Positions 25,579-34,883 of a stretch of DNA of 64,000 nucleotides are shown one piece after another (position 1 is the first letter of the stretch; each line of letters starts with the position of its first letter). This DNA is from Gemmatimonadota bacterium (GTDB lineage: Bacteria; Gemmatimonadota; Gemmatimonadetes; Gemmatimonadales; Gemmatimonadaceae). The notes beneath the pieces are model-generated. The model had not been told where the DNA came from, did no database searches, and saw nothing but the letters and a program-made list of their open reading frames with translations. The stretch spans positions 26,254-90,253 of the forward strand of contig JACPFW010000003.1 in assembly GCA_016182795.1 (NCBI GenBank), written 5' to 3'. A program made the position numbers and the translations under genes.

Positions 25579-27795
25579 CTAGAAGCTCGAGCGCACGGCG
25601 ACGACGACGTTGCGCCCCGGTTCCGGACGGAAGAAGCCGGCGTTGGCCGCTTCCGCGTACAGCTTGTTGGTCAGGTTGTTGACCTGCAGATCGAGGTCCT
25701 GCCGCACGCCGCCGATGGTGAACAGATGCGCCCCACCGCGCAGGTTGTGCACCACGAACGCCGGCAGCACGTCTCCAACCGGGCTCGAGCCGGCGATGAT
25801 GTCCTTCTGCTCGCCGTTGCGGCGCACCGCGTACTCCACCCAGCCGCGTCCGCTCGCCGCGCGCCAGCCGACCGTCCCCACCAGCTTCGTGGCGTAGGTG
25901 TCGCCGATCGGAATGGTGCGGTCGAGCAGATTGACGCTCTTGACCTGCGAGTAGTTCGCCGACGCCGTGAGGCCGTGCGCGAAGAGCATCGTGCCGGTCG
26001 CTTCGTAGCCCGAGGCGCGGAGCTTGCCGACGTTCACGTTCCGGTATTCCGGCAGGTTGCTGACCTTGGCGCCGGTCGCCGAAATGCGCACCGCGTTGCG
26101 AATGTCGTTGCGATATACGAAGGTCTCGAACGCCACGCGGTCATTGCGGAACTTGAGGCCGAGGTCGGTGTTGAGGCTCTGCTCCGGCTTCAGGTCCGGC
26201 GTCGCCGACTGATACGCCGATCCTTCTGGCGTCGGGCCGTTGAAATAGCGCTCCACCAGGTTCGGGGCGCGGAATCCGCGGCCCACCGACGCCACGAGGT
26301 TCAGCTGCGACGTCAGCTTGAACAGCGCGTTCGTCGCGAAGACGCCCGTCGCCTGCTGGTCGCCCGGCGGGATCGTCGCCAGCCCGGCCGTCGGCAGGGC
26401 CTCCGAACTCACGCGCTGCCAGCGGCCGCCGACGATGAGCGACAGCCGGTCGTGCAGGCGCAGGTCGTTCTGCAGGAAGATGCCCGTGCTGGACAGCGTC
26501 GCCGACGGCAGCGACGGGGTCGTCTTCGACTTCGGCTTCGGCGGACCGAAGCCATACATGGTCGTCTGGCTCGAATCGCGGCCGACCGCGTTGTCGTGGA
26601 AGTAATCCACGCCGTACACGATGATGTCGCGCGAGAAGATCTTGGTGGCTTCCGCGCGGAACCCGGTCGTCGTCAGGTCGGTGTGGTTGCGCGTCTGGAT
26701 GTCGATGCCGGCGCTGGCGGGGTACGGGTCGCCGAACGGCGCAAAGATGCCCTGCGCGAGGTCGCGGCCATTGACCGTCCGATAGGCGATGACATCCGCC
26801 TTGTCGAACACCTTCGCGCCGGTGAGCACGCCAGTGCTGAAGCCGGCGCTCCACTTCGTGAAGTGCTGATTGGGATACGTGATCTGGATCTTGGTCTGGT
26901 CGCCGCCAATGAGCGCCGGATCGATGTAGCCGAAGCCGGAGTTCCTGGCGTCATACGTCTCGGCCCGCACGAAGGCGCCGGTGCCCGACTTGTACCGCCA
27001 CCCGAGATAGACCGAGGCGTTCTTGTCGTTCACACCCGCGTTCTGCAGGGTGACGTTGTCAGAGAAGGACACGTTGCCATAATGCCCCTTGGGCGCGTCG
27101 TAGTTGCCCGCGTCGCGCTTGGCTCCCGTCGCCAGCAGCACGAAGTTGCCGGCCCGGGCGCTGAACGACGCCTCTCCGCGCGTCAACTCACCGGCGCTGC
27201 CGTAGCGGTAGCCCAGCGAGCCGGCCGTATTGGGCGCGTTCTTCGAGAAGCTCGGCACCTTCGTGATGATGTTCATCACGCCGCCAATCGCGTCCGTGCC
27301 GTACAGCACTGACGCCGGGCCGCGGACGACCTCGACACGCTGAATCGTGGCCACGTCGACGATGCCGGGGATCTCGCCGAAATCCTGCTGGCGGCGCGCG
27401 TTGTTGAGACGCAGGCCGTCCTGCAGGAGCAGGATGCGCTGGCCGCGCTGGCCGCGAATCGACGGACGGGCCTGGTTCGTGCCCGTGCCAATGACGTCCA
27501 CGCCGGGCAGTTCACGCAGCAAGTCGGCGGCGGTGTTCGGCTGCCGCTCACGCAGCACCGTGGAGTCGAGCACGCTCACCGGCGACGGCACAGCCTGCAC
27601 GTCCGTGGCACGCCGCGTGGCGGTCACCGTCACGGCGCCCAGCGCGGTCGACTTGCGAGCGCGCGTCGAATCGGCGGCGTTGGTGGCGTTTTGGGGAGTA
27701 TTCGCCTGCTGGGCGCCGGCGACGGCGGTCACCAAGACAAGAGCCGCGGCGGCAAGCGTCACGCGAGCGGCTGAATGAGAGATGTAAGGGAGCAT
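25579..27795 (-). CDS. TonB-dependent outer membrane receptor
   Basis: A 738-residue protein with a signal peptide ending near AVAGAQQ, then a TonB-box-like GAVTVTATRR. The plug domain has NTAADLLRELPGVDV, SIRGQRGQRILLLQDGLRLN and VEVVRGPASVLYGTDAIGG. A barrel of about 22 strands ends in the C-terminal Phe (VVVAVRSSF) expected for BAM insertion. The pattern resembles haem/vitamin B12/siderophore receptors, but the ligand cannot be read. It lies 56 bases downstream of the NarL-type regulator on the same strand. Confidence 0.92.
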   Translation of the reverse strand: MLPYISHSAARVTLAAAALVLVTAVAGAQQANTPQNATNAADSTRARKSTALGAVTVTATRRATDVQAVPSPVSVLDSTVLRERQPNTAADLLRELPGVDVIGTGTNQARPSIRGQRGQRILLLQDGLRLNNARRQQDFGEIPGIVDVATIQRVEVVRGPASVLYGTDAIGGVMNIITKVPSFSKNAPNTAGSLGYRYGSAGELTRGEASFSARAGNFVLLATGAKRDAGNYDAPKGHYGNVSFSDNVTLQNAGVNDKNASVYLGWRYKSGTGAFVRAETYDARNSGFGYIDPALIGGDQTKIQITYPNQHFTKWSAGFSTGVLTGAKVFDKADVIAYRTVNGRDLAQGIFAPFGDPYPASAGIDIQTRNHTDLTTTGFRAEATKIFSRDIIVYGVDYFHDNAVGRDSSQTTMYGFGPPKPKSKTTPSLPSATLSSTGIFLQNDLRLHDRLSLIVGGRWQRVSSEALPTAGLATIPPGDQQATGVFATNALFKLTSQLNLVASVGRGFRAPNLVERYFNGPTPEGSAYQSATPDLKPEQSLNTDLGLKFRNDRVAFETFVYRNDIRNAVRISATGAKVSNLPEYRNVNVGKLRASGYEATGTMLFAHGLTASANYSQVKSVNLLDRTIPIGDTYATKLVGTVGWRAASGRGWVEYAVRRNGEQKDIIAGSSPVGDVLPAFVVHNLRGGAHLFTIGGVRQDLDLQVNNLTNKLYAEAANAGFFRPEPGRNVVVAVRSSF

Positions 27796-27851
27796 GCAAG
27801 GAGATTACGGACAGCCCTCCGCCCTCTCCATTGCCACTTGTACGTAAGTAA

Positions 27852-28520
27852 TTACCCTACATCAATTCCATGCTCGAGACAGTAGCGCGTGAGCCCGGCA
27901 ACCGTGTGGATGCCCAGCTTCTTCATCAACGCCTGCCGATGCGCCTCAACCGTGCGCGTACTGATGCCGAGCTCCGCCCCGATCTCCTTGTTGGCGCGCC
28001 CCTGCGCGATAAAGCGCAGTACTTCACGTTCGCGAGGTGACAGCACCTCGGTGCCCGGCGGCGGCGTCGGTGCCACGTCCTTGGCCGACTTGCCCTCGCG
28101 CAGCGCCTGCGCCACCCGCTGGGCGACCAGCGCCGAGAAATACGTGTCGCCGTTGAAGACGGTCTTGATGGCCCGCCGCAGTTCATCGGGCGCCGAGTCC
28201 TTGCGGCAGTAGCCGTGCGCTCCGGTCCGGACGCTCTCCAGAATGTATTCGGCGTCGTCGTGCACGCTGAGCATGAGCACGCGCGTCTGCGGCGCGCGCT
28301 CGAGAATCTCGGGCACGGCGTGCAGTCCTGACCCGCCCGGCATGGAGATGTCGAGCACCAGCACGTCAGGCTTGAGGTCGGCCGCAAGCGCGATCGCCGC
28401 GGCGGCCGTGGCTCCCTCGCCGATAATGGTGAAGTCGGGCGCTTCCTCGAGCACATGGCGCAGGCCTTCGCGCACGATCACGTGGTCGTCCACGAGGACG
28501 AGGCGAATGGGCGTGGTCAT
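27852..28520 (-). CDS. NarL/FixJ-type response regulator (REC-LuxR HTH)
   Basis: A 222-residue protein. Receiver ~5-120 with acidic DD at 11-12, phospho-acceptor in LVLDISMPGG and a KDSAPDEL region. A linker of about 20 residues precedes the LuxR-type HTH (LSPREREVLRFIAQG, NKEIGAELGISTRTVEAHRQALMKKLG). Its start overlaps the stop of the kinase gene (ATGA), giving a cognate pair. Target genes are unknown; the downstream TonB receptor is a candidate. Confidence 0.9.
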   Translation of the reverse strand: MTTPIRLVLVDDHVIVREGLRHVLEEAPDFTIIGEGATAAAAIALAADLKPDVLVLDISMPGGSGLHAVPEILERAPQTRVLMLSVHDDAEYILESVRTGAHGYCRKDSAPDELRRAIKTVFNGDTYFSALVAQRVAQALREGKSAKDVAPTPPPGTEVLSPREREVLRFIAQGRANKEIGAELGISTRTVEAHRQALMKKLGIHTVAGLTRYCLEHGIDVG

Positions 28521-29818
28521 TGCTTGGAATCTTCCGCCAGCGGGACTTCGATGGCAATGGTCACGCCGTGCTGGGGCGCGCTGGTGACCCGCACGTCGCC
28601 GCCGACGCTCGCAATGCGTTCGCGCATTCCCGCGAGCCCAAGGTGGCCGGCGGTCTCGAGCCGCTCAAGGTGCTGCGCGTCGAACCCCGGTCCGTTGTCG
28701 CTCACGGTCAGCCGCACGACGTCGCGGTCGGTCGACGCCACCACGCGTACCGGGGCGTCGCTGGCGTGGCGACCGATGTTCGACAGGCTCTCCTGCAGCG
28801 CGCGGAACAGCGCCACCTCCGCCTCATCACTCACCACGGGCAGGCTCTCGGGCGCGTCGAACGTGGTGACCGCCTCGCGCCGCGACGCGAACTCGCCGAC
28901 CAGCGAGCGTAGGGCGGGGAGCAGGCCGAGGTCATCGAGCAGCGATGGGCGCAGGTCGTGCGTCACGTCGCGAATCTGCGTGAGCCCGGTGTCCACCAGC
29001 GTCACCGCGCGCGCCACACGCTTGCGGAGTGCTTCGTCCACGCGTTCGCCAATCGCGCCGAGCTCGAGCTTGAGCGCGGCGAACACCTGCGCCGTCTCGT
29101 CGTGCAGCGCGAGCGACAACCGCCGCCGCTCCTCCTCGTGCTGCCGCACCATGCGCCGCTGCAGGTATTCAAGTTCCTCGGTGCGCAGGCGAAGTCCGTC
29201 GGCCAGTTCGTGGTTGACCAACAGGAGAATGCCGGCGCACGCGCCGAGCAGGAACAGGATGTCCAGATAGTAGCCCCACGGCGTCCACACCCCGCGCGCG
29301 CGCAGGATGGGGTAGTCGAGGTGGTGCAGGCCCCACAGCAGGAACGTGACCGAGAGCATCGACGCGCCGCTCGACGGATTCGCCAGCCGGTAGCGCAGAA
29401 ACATTGCGCCCGTGGCAAGCGTGGCGACGCTCAGGAAGAGCACCGCCGGCCCCGCGGCGAGCAGGAAGTTGTCCATCCGGTAGATGGCGAGGTACGCCCA
29501 CAGCGGCGGGAAGGCAACGGCCAGCAAGTAGATGTTGCGCCATTGCGCCCCGCGGCTGAAGCCGATCGCGGTCCACAGCAGCGCCAGCGCGGTCTCGCCC
29601 GTGAACACCTGATGCCAGTACAACCAGTGCGGATCCTGCTGCACCATGAAGGCCAGAATCGCGAAGAGCCGCGCCAGGTACATGGTCCACGCGATGCCAA
29701 ACCAGGCGAAGTGCGGCCGGCCGTAGCGCGCATACAGCGCAAAGCAGAGCCCGCCGGCGAGCGCGGTGATCGCCGCCTGCAGGATGGCGGCATCGAGTTC
29801 AAGGACGGCGGACCTCAT
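28517..29818 (-). CDS. NarX-type sensor histidine kinase with multi-pass membrane sensor
   Basis: A 433-residue protein. Seven or so hydrophobic segments fill residues ~10-200, a membrane-embedded sensor rather than a periplasmic loop. A coiled segment leads to HisKA_3 with EERRRLSLALHDETAQVFAAL (phospho-His). The HATPase has SDNGPGFD and GLAGMRERI. It is coupled to the NarL-type regulator downstream and overlaps the NadR-like kinase gene upstream by 4 bases. The signal is unknown. Confidence 0.88.
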   Translation of the reverse strand: MRSAVLELDAAILQAAITALAGGLCFALYARYGRPHFAWFGIAWTMYLARLFAILAFMVQQDPHWLYWHQVFTGETALALLWTAIGFSRGAQWRNIYLLAVAFPPLWAYLAIYRMDNFLLAAGPAVLFLSVATLATGAMFLRYRLANPSSGASMLSVTFLLWGLHHLDYPILRARGVWTPWGYYLDILFLLGACAGILLLVNHELADGLRLRTEELEYLQRRMVRQHEEERRRLSLALHDETAQVFAALKLELGAIGERVDEALRKRVARAVTLVDTGLTQIRDVTHDLRPSLLDDLGLLPALRSLVGEFASRREAVTTFDAPESLPVVSDEAEVALFRALQESLSNIGRHASDAPVRVVASTDRDVVRLTVSDNGPGFDAQHLERLETAGHLGLAGMRERIASVGGDVRVTSAPQHGVTIAIEVPLAEDSKQ

Positions 29819-30351
29819 GGCACGCTCCCGTGCGGCGCGGCGGCGCGAATGGCCTGCAGCGCGTGAGTGGTACGTTCATCGCCGGCGCCCGCCACCACTT
29901 CCACGCGGGCCCCGAGGTCCCGCAGCGTGGTGGTGAACGCCTCATGCATCGCGAGGCGGTCACCGTCGGCGGGGCGGTCGCGCACACCGTCCGGCTCCCA
30001 CGGCAGGTCGGGCAGACACAACAGATATAAGTCGGCCAGCTGCGCGCGGCATTCGGCCTCGATCCACGCCGGGCAGGCGCCGTAATACGCCCGGGCGTAC
30101 ACCACCGTGCTCACCAGATCGGTGTCGGCAACGAGCACCGCCGGCGCCATCGCCGTGGCGGCGGCCAGCGCGTCACGCGTGGCGATGGCGATCGGCTCCA
30201 CGTCGGCGGCGCTGAGCGCGCCGTGTCGCGACTCGGCGTAGCGGCGCGCCGCCTCCGCCACCCACGGCGCACGCATCTCCGCGGCCAGGCGCCGGGCCAG
30301 CGTCGTCTTCCCCGTGCATTCCGAGCCGGTCACGACCACGCGCCACGTCAC
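29815..30351 (-). CDS. NadR-like P-loop kinase (probable nicotinamide riboside kinase)
   Basis: A 178-residue AAA_28/NadR-C-type protein with Walker A GSECTGKTTLARRL at residues ~9-22, then VAEAARRY and a Walker B-like LVADTDL. The C-terminal part resembles the ribosylnicotinamide kinase half of NadR. I use the GTG at 30351 in a GTGA overlap with pnuC; the open frame upstream lies inside pnuC. With pnuC it would trap imported nicotinamide riboside as the mononucleotide. The exact activity is inferred from context. Confidence 0.8.
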   Translation of the reverse strand: MTWRVVVTGSECTGKTTLARRLAAEMRAPWVAEAARRYAESRHGALSAADVEPIAIATRDALAAATAMAPAVLVADTDLVSTVVYARAYYGACPAWIEAECRAQLADLYLLCLPDLPWEPDGVRDRPADGDRLAMHEAFTTTLRDLGARVEVVAGAGDERTTHALQAIRAAAPHGSVP

Positions 30352-30974
30352 GCGCTCACCCCCGCCTGTCCCCGGAGCGACTGGCGCCAGCCGTGCCAGC
30401 CGAGCGCGGCCAGCAGCAGGAAGACGGCGTACTGCACCGCGGTCAACGGCAGGCCGCGCTGGATGAAGAGCGGCACATACACGAGGTCGGCGGCGATCCA
30501 GATCAGCCAGTTCTCCAGCAGCTTGCGCGTCATCATCCACTGCGCCACGAGACTGGCGCTCGTGAGCAACGCGTCAAAGTAGGGGACCGGCGAGTCGGTG
30601 TAGCGGTCGAGCAGTGCGCCCAGCAGGAGACCGCCGAACAGAAAGAGCGGCAGCACGATCAGCCACTGTCGGCGCGACGCGCGGGAGACCTGCAGGCGCG
30701 AATGCTGCGCCCCGCCGAACAGCCACTCGTACCAACCGTACACGGAGAGCGCGAGGTACACGAGCTGCAGGGCCGCGTCGGCGTAGAGCTTGGCGCGCCA
30801 GAAGAGCACGGCGAAGATCGCCACGTTCACAATCGCCGTCGGCCAGCTCACGATGTGCTCGCGCGCCGACAGATAGACGCTCACCAAGCCGAACACAACG
30901 GCGGTGAGTTCCAGCGGGTCGGCGGCGCGGAGCGCCTCTGCGAACGACTGCACGAGTCCGGCGAGGGGCGCCAC
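30348..30974 (-). CDS. pnuC: Nicotinamide riboside/mononucleotide transporter PnuC
   Basis: A 208-residue inner membrane protein with seven hydrophobic segments and PnuC motifs: SVYLSAREHIVSWPTAIVN, YADAALQLVYLALSVYGWYEW and ENWLIWIAADLVYVPLF, whose aromatic residues line the substrate site in solved PnuC structures. It overlaps the kinase gene by 4 bases and is 3 bases after the M20 gene, so NAD-precursor uptake and trapping are co-expressed. Confidence 0.93.
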   Translation of the reverse strand: MAPLAGLVQSFAEALRAADPLELTAVVFGLVSVYLSAREHIVSWPTAIVNVAIFAVLFWRAKLYADAALQLVYLALSVYGWYEWLFGGAQHSRLQVSRASRRQWLIVLPLFLFGGLLLGALLDRYTDSPVPYFDALLTSASLVAQWMMTRKLLENWLIWIAADLVYVPLFIQRGLPLTAVQYAVFLLLAALGWHGWRQSLRGQAGVSA

Positions 30975-30977
30975 GCC

Positions 30978-32285
30978 TTACGGTCTGACGCGCGGCGCGT
31001 TCAGGTAATCGACCGCCAGACCGGTCATGACCTGCACGCCGTACGGGAGCGCCGTTTCGTCGGCAAAGAAGCGCGGGCTGTGGTTGGATGCCGCGTCTTC
31101 AATGCGCACGCTGTCGGGCGTGACGCCCATGAAGACGAACAGGATCGGCGCCTTCTGCCGATACAGCGCGAAATCCTCCGACGGCGTCCACGCGATGTCG
31201 GCGACCGCCTTTTTCGCGTATCGCTCGAGCGTCGGCACCATCCGCGTCGTGAGCGCCGGGTCGTTCACGAGCACGGGCGTTCCCGTGGTGATCGCGACGG
31301 TGGCCGTCGCGCCCCACGCGGCGGCCACGTCCTCCGCCGTGCGCTTGATGCGCGCGTGGATGTCGCGCTGCATGTCCGGGTCGAACATCCGCAGCGTGCC
31401 GGTCATCACCACGCTGTCGGGGATGATGTTGTGTCGCACGCCGCCGTGGATCGTGGCGATGGTCAGCACCGCGGGAGCCTGGGCAAGGTTCATCTGCCGC
31501 GAGACGATGGGCTGCAGCGCGTTGATGACCTGCGCCGAGACGACAATGGGATCAATGCCGCCCCACGGCACGGCGCCATGCGTCTGGCGTCCCTTGACGA
31601 CGATGTGGAGCTGGTCGCTGCTCGCCATCGCCCCGCCGGCGTGGTAGCCGATCTCCCCCACCGGGCCGGGGCGCACGTGCATCCCGAAGACCGCCTCCAC
31701 CTTCGGGTTGTCCAGCGCTCCCTCCTCCATCATGACCGCGGCGCCCCCGCGCTCGCCCGCGGGCGCCCCCTCTTCGGCCGGCTGAAAGAGGAACGTCACC
31801 GTGCCAGGCAGCTTGTCCTTCATCCCCGCAAGCACGGTGGCCGTGCCGAGCAGCATCGCCACGTGATTGTCGTGCCCGCAGGCGTGCATCACCCCCACCT
31901 GCTGCCCGTTGTACTCCGTGCGGACGCGCGACCGGAATGGCAGGTCGACTTCCTCGGTCACGGGGAGGGCGTCCATGTCGGCGCGAAGGGCGATCGCCGG
32001 GCCCGGCCTGCCGCCGCGGAGCACCCCGACCACGCCAGTCGTGGCGACGTTGGTGCGGACCTCGAGGCCCAGCTTGCGCAGATGCGCCGCCACGATGCCC
32101 GCCGTTCTCGTCTCGCGGTTCCCCAGCTCCGGATGTTCGTGAAGGTCCCGCCGCCAGGCCACGACCTGCGGCAGCACCTCCTGCGTCCGCCGGCGGATTT
32201 CGGATTCGAGCGCCGACGGCGCCTGGGCTGACAGCGACGGGGCCGCCGTGGCGGCGAGGAAGGCAAGGGCGAAGAGGCGGCGCAT
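30978..32285 (-). CDS. Secreted M20 family amidohydrolase
   Basis: A 435-residue protein with a signal peptide (MRRLFALAFLAATAAPSLSAQ). M20D amidohydrolase motifs are WRRDLHEHPELGN, ALRADMDALPV, GVMHACGHDNHVAMLLG, FQPAEEGAP and a late NHSPRFFAD. Relatives hydrolyse N-acyl amino acids, indole conjugates or hippurate; export points to periplasmic scavenging. It heads the five-gene minus-strand operon to pnuC, the kinase and the two-component pair. Confidence 0.9.
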   Translation of the reverse strand: MRRLFALAFLAATAAPSLSAQAPSALESEIRRRTQEVLPQVVAWRRDLHEHPELGNRETRTAGIVAAHLRKLGLEVRTNVATTGVVGVLRGGRPGPAIALRADMDALPVTEEVDLPFRSRVRTEYNGQQVGVMHACGHDNHVAMLLGTATVLAGMKDKLPGTVTFLFQPAEEGAPAGERGGAAVMMEEGALDNPKVEAVFGMHVRPGPVGEIGYHAGGAMASSDQLHIVVKGRQTHGAVPWGGIDPIVVSAQVINALQPIVSRQMNLAQAPAVLTIATIHGGVRHNIIPDSVVMTGTLRMFDPDMQRDIHARIKRTAEDVAAAWGATATVAITTGTPVLVNDPALTTRMVPTLERYAKKAVADIAWTPSEDFALYRQKAPILFVFMGVTPDSVRIEDAASNHSPRFFADETALPYGVQVMTGLAVDYLNAPRVRP

Positions 32286-32370
32286 TAGGAAGGGAAGGAG
32301 GAAAGTGGACGGTAACAGCGAATGTCGGAGAAGAACAGCGCTCGGCGATACCCCAGCCGGTCGGTGCGAT

Positions 32371-32440
32371 TCTGACCCAGTCTGTCCTATTCTGTGGTAT
32401 TCTGTCGTATTCCGTGCTTCTCTGTCCTATTCCGCCTCAA
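32371..32440. repeat. Imperfect tandem repeat with an exact 10-bp period upstream of infA
   Basis: Seven consecutive 10-base units begin with TCTG or TCCG: TCTGACCCAG, TCTGTCCTAT, TCTGTGGTAT, TCTGTCGTAT, TCCGTGCTTC, TCTGTCCTAT, TCCGCCTCAA. A partial eighth, TCTATTAACA, follows. The array lies in the 226-base gap between the divergent M20 gene and infA and ends 71 bases before the infA start. The period is close to one helical turn. Confidence 0.7.
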
Positions 32441-32511
32441 TCTATTAACATTCATCGTTTCCCCCCGCGGCCGGGGCGTTCACCGAGGCCGCCTCACGAC
32501 CATCCGGATAT

Positions 32512-32733
32512 ATGGCGAAGGAAGAAGCGATCGAACTCGAGGGCACCGTTTCCGAAGTGCTTCCCAGTGCCACGTTTCGCGTGCACCTCACCAACGGGCA
32601 CGACGTGCTGGCCACGATGGCGGGGAAGATGCGTCGGCATCGTATTCGCGTGCTCGCGGGCGACCGGGTGTCCGTGGAAGTCTCGCCCTACGATTTGAGT
32701 CGCGGCCGGATCACCTTCCGGCACAAGACCTGA
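32512..32733 (+). CDS. infA: Translation initiation factor IF-1
   Basis: A 73-residue OB-fold protein of standard IF-1 length: [63 protein letters not shown]. It binds the ribosomal A site during initiation. Unusually it is not inside a ribosomal protein cluster but alone, preceded by a 10-bp-period repeat and followed by a strong terminator. Confidence 0.97.
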   Translation: MAKEEAIELEGTVSEVLPSATFRVHLTNGHDVLATMAGKMRRHRIRVLAGDRVSVEVSPYDLSRGRITFRHKT

Positions 32734-32754
32734 CCGGCGATCGGTCCTGACGAC

Positions 32755-32789
32755 AATGCGGCGGAGGCCACGATGGCCTCCGCCGCATT
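32755..32789 (+). terminator. Strong hairpin after infA
   Basis: AATGCGGCGGAGGCCA and TGGCCTCCGCCGCATT pair perfectly over 16 bases around a CGA loop. It lies 21 bases after the infA stop and just before the 3' end of the convergent small membrane protein gene, so it may serve both. Confidence 0.75.
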
Positions 32790-32806
32790 TGGCATTCGCG
32801 CGCGCC

Positions 32807-32965
32807 CTAGTGTTCGGCGGCCGCGGCCGGCGCGGCGTCGGGCTGCAGGTACGTCGCCTTGTGGATCTGGTACGCCAGCGTGTTCGCCACGATGGCGAGA
32901 ATCACGATGAAGGCGGCAGCGCCCCATCCCTGCGACGACGGCGACACGTTCTGCGAATTCGGCAT
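32807..32965 (-). CDS. Small single-pass membrane protein (52 aa)
   Basis: A 52-codon frame starting at the ATG at 32965: polar N-terminus (MPNSQNVSPSSQGWG), one hydrophobic helix (AAAFIVILAIVANTLAYQI, residues ~16-35) and an Ala/Pro-rich tail ending in EH. The codon use resembles neighbouring genes and it fills a gap between two convergent hairpins and the S4-domain gene. I do not recognise a family. It could be a subunit or regulator of a membrane complex. Confidence 0.55.
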   Translation of the reverse strand: MPNSQNVSPSSQGWGAAAFIVILAIVANTLAYQIHKATYLQPDAAPAAAAEH

Positions 32966-33044
32966 GCGATAGGCTCCCGTTCAGTGCGCGAATTGTAGCG
33001 GCCCCGCAGGGGTCCGCGCAACGCGTCGCCGTGCGTTTCCGACC

Positions 33045-33461
<417 letters not shown>

Positions 33462-33471
33462 ATTCCAAGAT

Positions 33472-33987
33472 ATGCGGAAGCGCACCCTGGCGAACAGCGC
33501 CCTCGCAGTCAGCGGCGCACTCCTCCTGATGGCCTGCGGCGACGACCCGCGCGTCGTCCGCGCCGCGAAGGCGCGGCAGGAAGTCGAAGCCGTCGCTCGG
33601 CAGGTGAGCACCACGCCCGCGCCGCCGGCCACCGGACGTTGGAATGAAGCGCAGCTCACTCGGCGCCTCGTCAACGCCGGCCTCGCCCCGCGCGCCGACG
33701 ACTCGCTCCCGTCGCATCCCAAGCTCCCCGTCGCCCCCGTCGGCCTGCGCGTCGGCAAGGCCCACCTGCTGGCGTGGATCTTCGCCGACAGTTCGGCGCG
33801 CAGCCGCGTCAGCAGCACCATCGACACCCTGACGGCCATTCCAAAAGGACAGGCCAACCCGTTCGCCGAACCGCCGATGTTCGTCGTGCAGAACAATCTC
33901 ATCGCCGTTCTCGTGGGCGGCAGCGACCGCCAGCGCGAGCGCGTCCGCCTCGCCATCGAGGCGGGTCTCCCCGCACCGCCTCGGTAA
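33472..33987 (+). CDS. Putative lipoprotein of unknown function
   Basis: A 171-residue protein with a lipoprotein signal (MRKRTLANSALAVSGALLLMACG; lipobox LMAC, Cys at residue 23). Downstream are a helical linker (AAKARQEVEAVARQV) and a mixed alpha/beta part (VGLRVGKAHLLAWIFADSSARSR, NPFAEPPMFVVQNNLIAVLVGG). I do not recognise the family. The start at 33472 is set by the signal peptide; an upstream in-frame start would lie in the S4-domain gene. Confidence 0.7.
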   Translation: MRKRTLANSALAVSGALLLMACGDDPRVVRAAKARQEVEAVARQVSTTPAPPATGRWNEAQLTRRLVNAGLAPRADDSLPSHPKLPVAPVGLRVGKAHLLAWIFADSSARSRVSSTIDTLTAIPKGQANPFAEPPMFVVQNNLIAVLVGGSDRQRERVRLAIEAGLPAPPR

Positions 33988-34077
33988 AGCCCCGATAGCG
34001 CGCCGACCGGGGAGTCCCCCAGATTTCATCGAGCGACCGGCCACCCACGGCCGGTCCTGTCACTTCCGAGGTCTGAC

Positions 34078-34830
34078 ATGAACATCCGTCGCATGCTGGC
34101 CGCCGTGGCCGTCGCCAGCCTGGTTCCCGCCCTCGTCTCCGCTCAGGCGCTGCCCGATGGCAAGGAACTGCTCGCCAAGCACGTCGCCGCGATGGGCGGC
34201 CGCGAAGCCATGGAGAAGCACTCGTCGCTGCATATCACCGGCACCTTCTCGATGGCCGCGATGGGCATTGAAGGGCCCGTCCATACCTACCGCGCCAAGC
34301 CCGCGCTCTTCCTCCAGCAGATCACGCTCGGTTCGTTCGGCGAGATGACGCAGGGCTTCGACGGCACCACCGCGTGGTCCATCAATCCGATGGCCGGCGC
34401 GTCGGTGCTGACCGGCGACCAGGCCGCGCAGATCAAGCAGGGCGCCGACTTCCTCTCCGACTTTCCCGATCCCTCCAAGTACACGAGCATCGAGACGGTC
34501 AGCGCCGAAGACTTCGAAGGGCGCAAGTGCTACAAGGTGAAGCTCGTCCGCTCCGACGGCACGGGCGAGGCGATGCAGTACTTCGATGTTGAAACCGGGC
34601 TCGCCGCCGGCATGTGGCGCACGATGGACAATCCGCAGATGGGCAAGATCGAGATCACCGTCGTGATGAGCGACTACAAGGATCAGGGCGGCGTGAAGAT
34701 GCCGTCCAAGATCACGCAGCGCACGCCGCAGGGCGACGTCGTGCTCACGTTCACGTCGTACGAGTGGGACAAGGTGGAGCCCAAGCTGTTTGAGCTCCCC
34801 GATGCCGTGAAGTCGATGGTGAAGCCGTAA
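34078..34830 (+). CDS. Secreted LolA/outer-membrane-lipoprotein-sorting-like protein
   Basis: A 250-residue protein with a signal peptide (MNIRRMLAAVAVASLVPALVSAQ). A beta-rich body follows: LLAKHVAAMGGREAMEKHSSLHITGTF, MTQGFDGTTAWSINP, YDVETGLAAGMW-like. Such GG-DGxxxW patterns are seen in LolA/LolB-superfold proteins that sit beside peptidases in this kind of genome. It probably binds a hydrophobic ligand in the periplasm; the ligand is unknown. A GACCGGCC/GGCCGGTC hairpin lies at 34035-34056, 21 bases before the start. Confidence 0.7.
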   Translation: MNIRRMLAAVAVASLVPALVSAQALPDGKELLAKHVAAMGGREAMEKHSSLHITGTFSMAAMGIEGPVHTYRAKPALFLQQITLGSFGEMTQGFDGTTAWSINPMAGASVLTGDQAAQIKQGADFLSDFPDPSKYTSIETVSAEDFEGRKCYKVKLVRSDGTGEAMQYFDVETGLAAGMWRTMDNPQMGKIEITVVMSDYKDQGGVKMPSKITQRTPQGDVVLTFTSYEWDKVEPKLFELPDAVKSMVKP

Positions 34831-34851
34831 GCGTCCGTCCGTTGCGAGTTG

Positions 34852-34883
34852 CAGGGGCCGCCGGTTCACTCTGGCGGCCCCTG
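34852..34883 (+). terminator. Hairpin after the LolA-like gene
   Basis: CAGGGGCCGCC and GGCGGCCCCTG form a perfect 11-bp stem around a 10-base loop, 21 bases after the stop at 34830. There is no long U tract. Confidence 0.6.
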
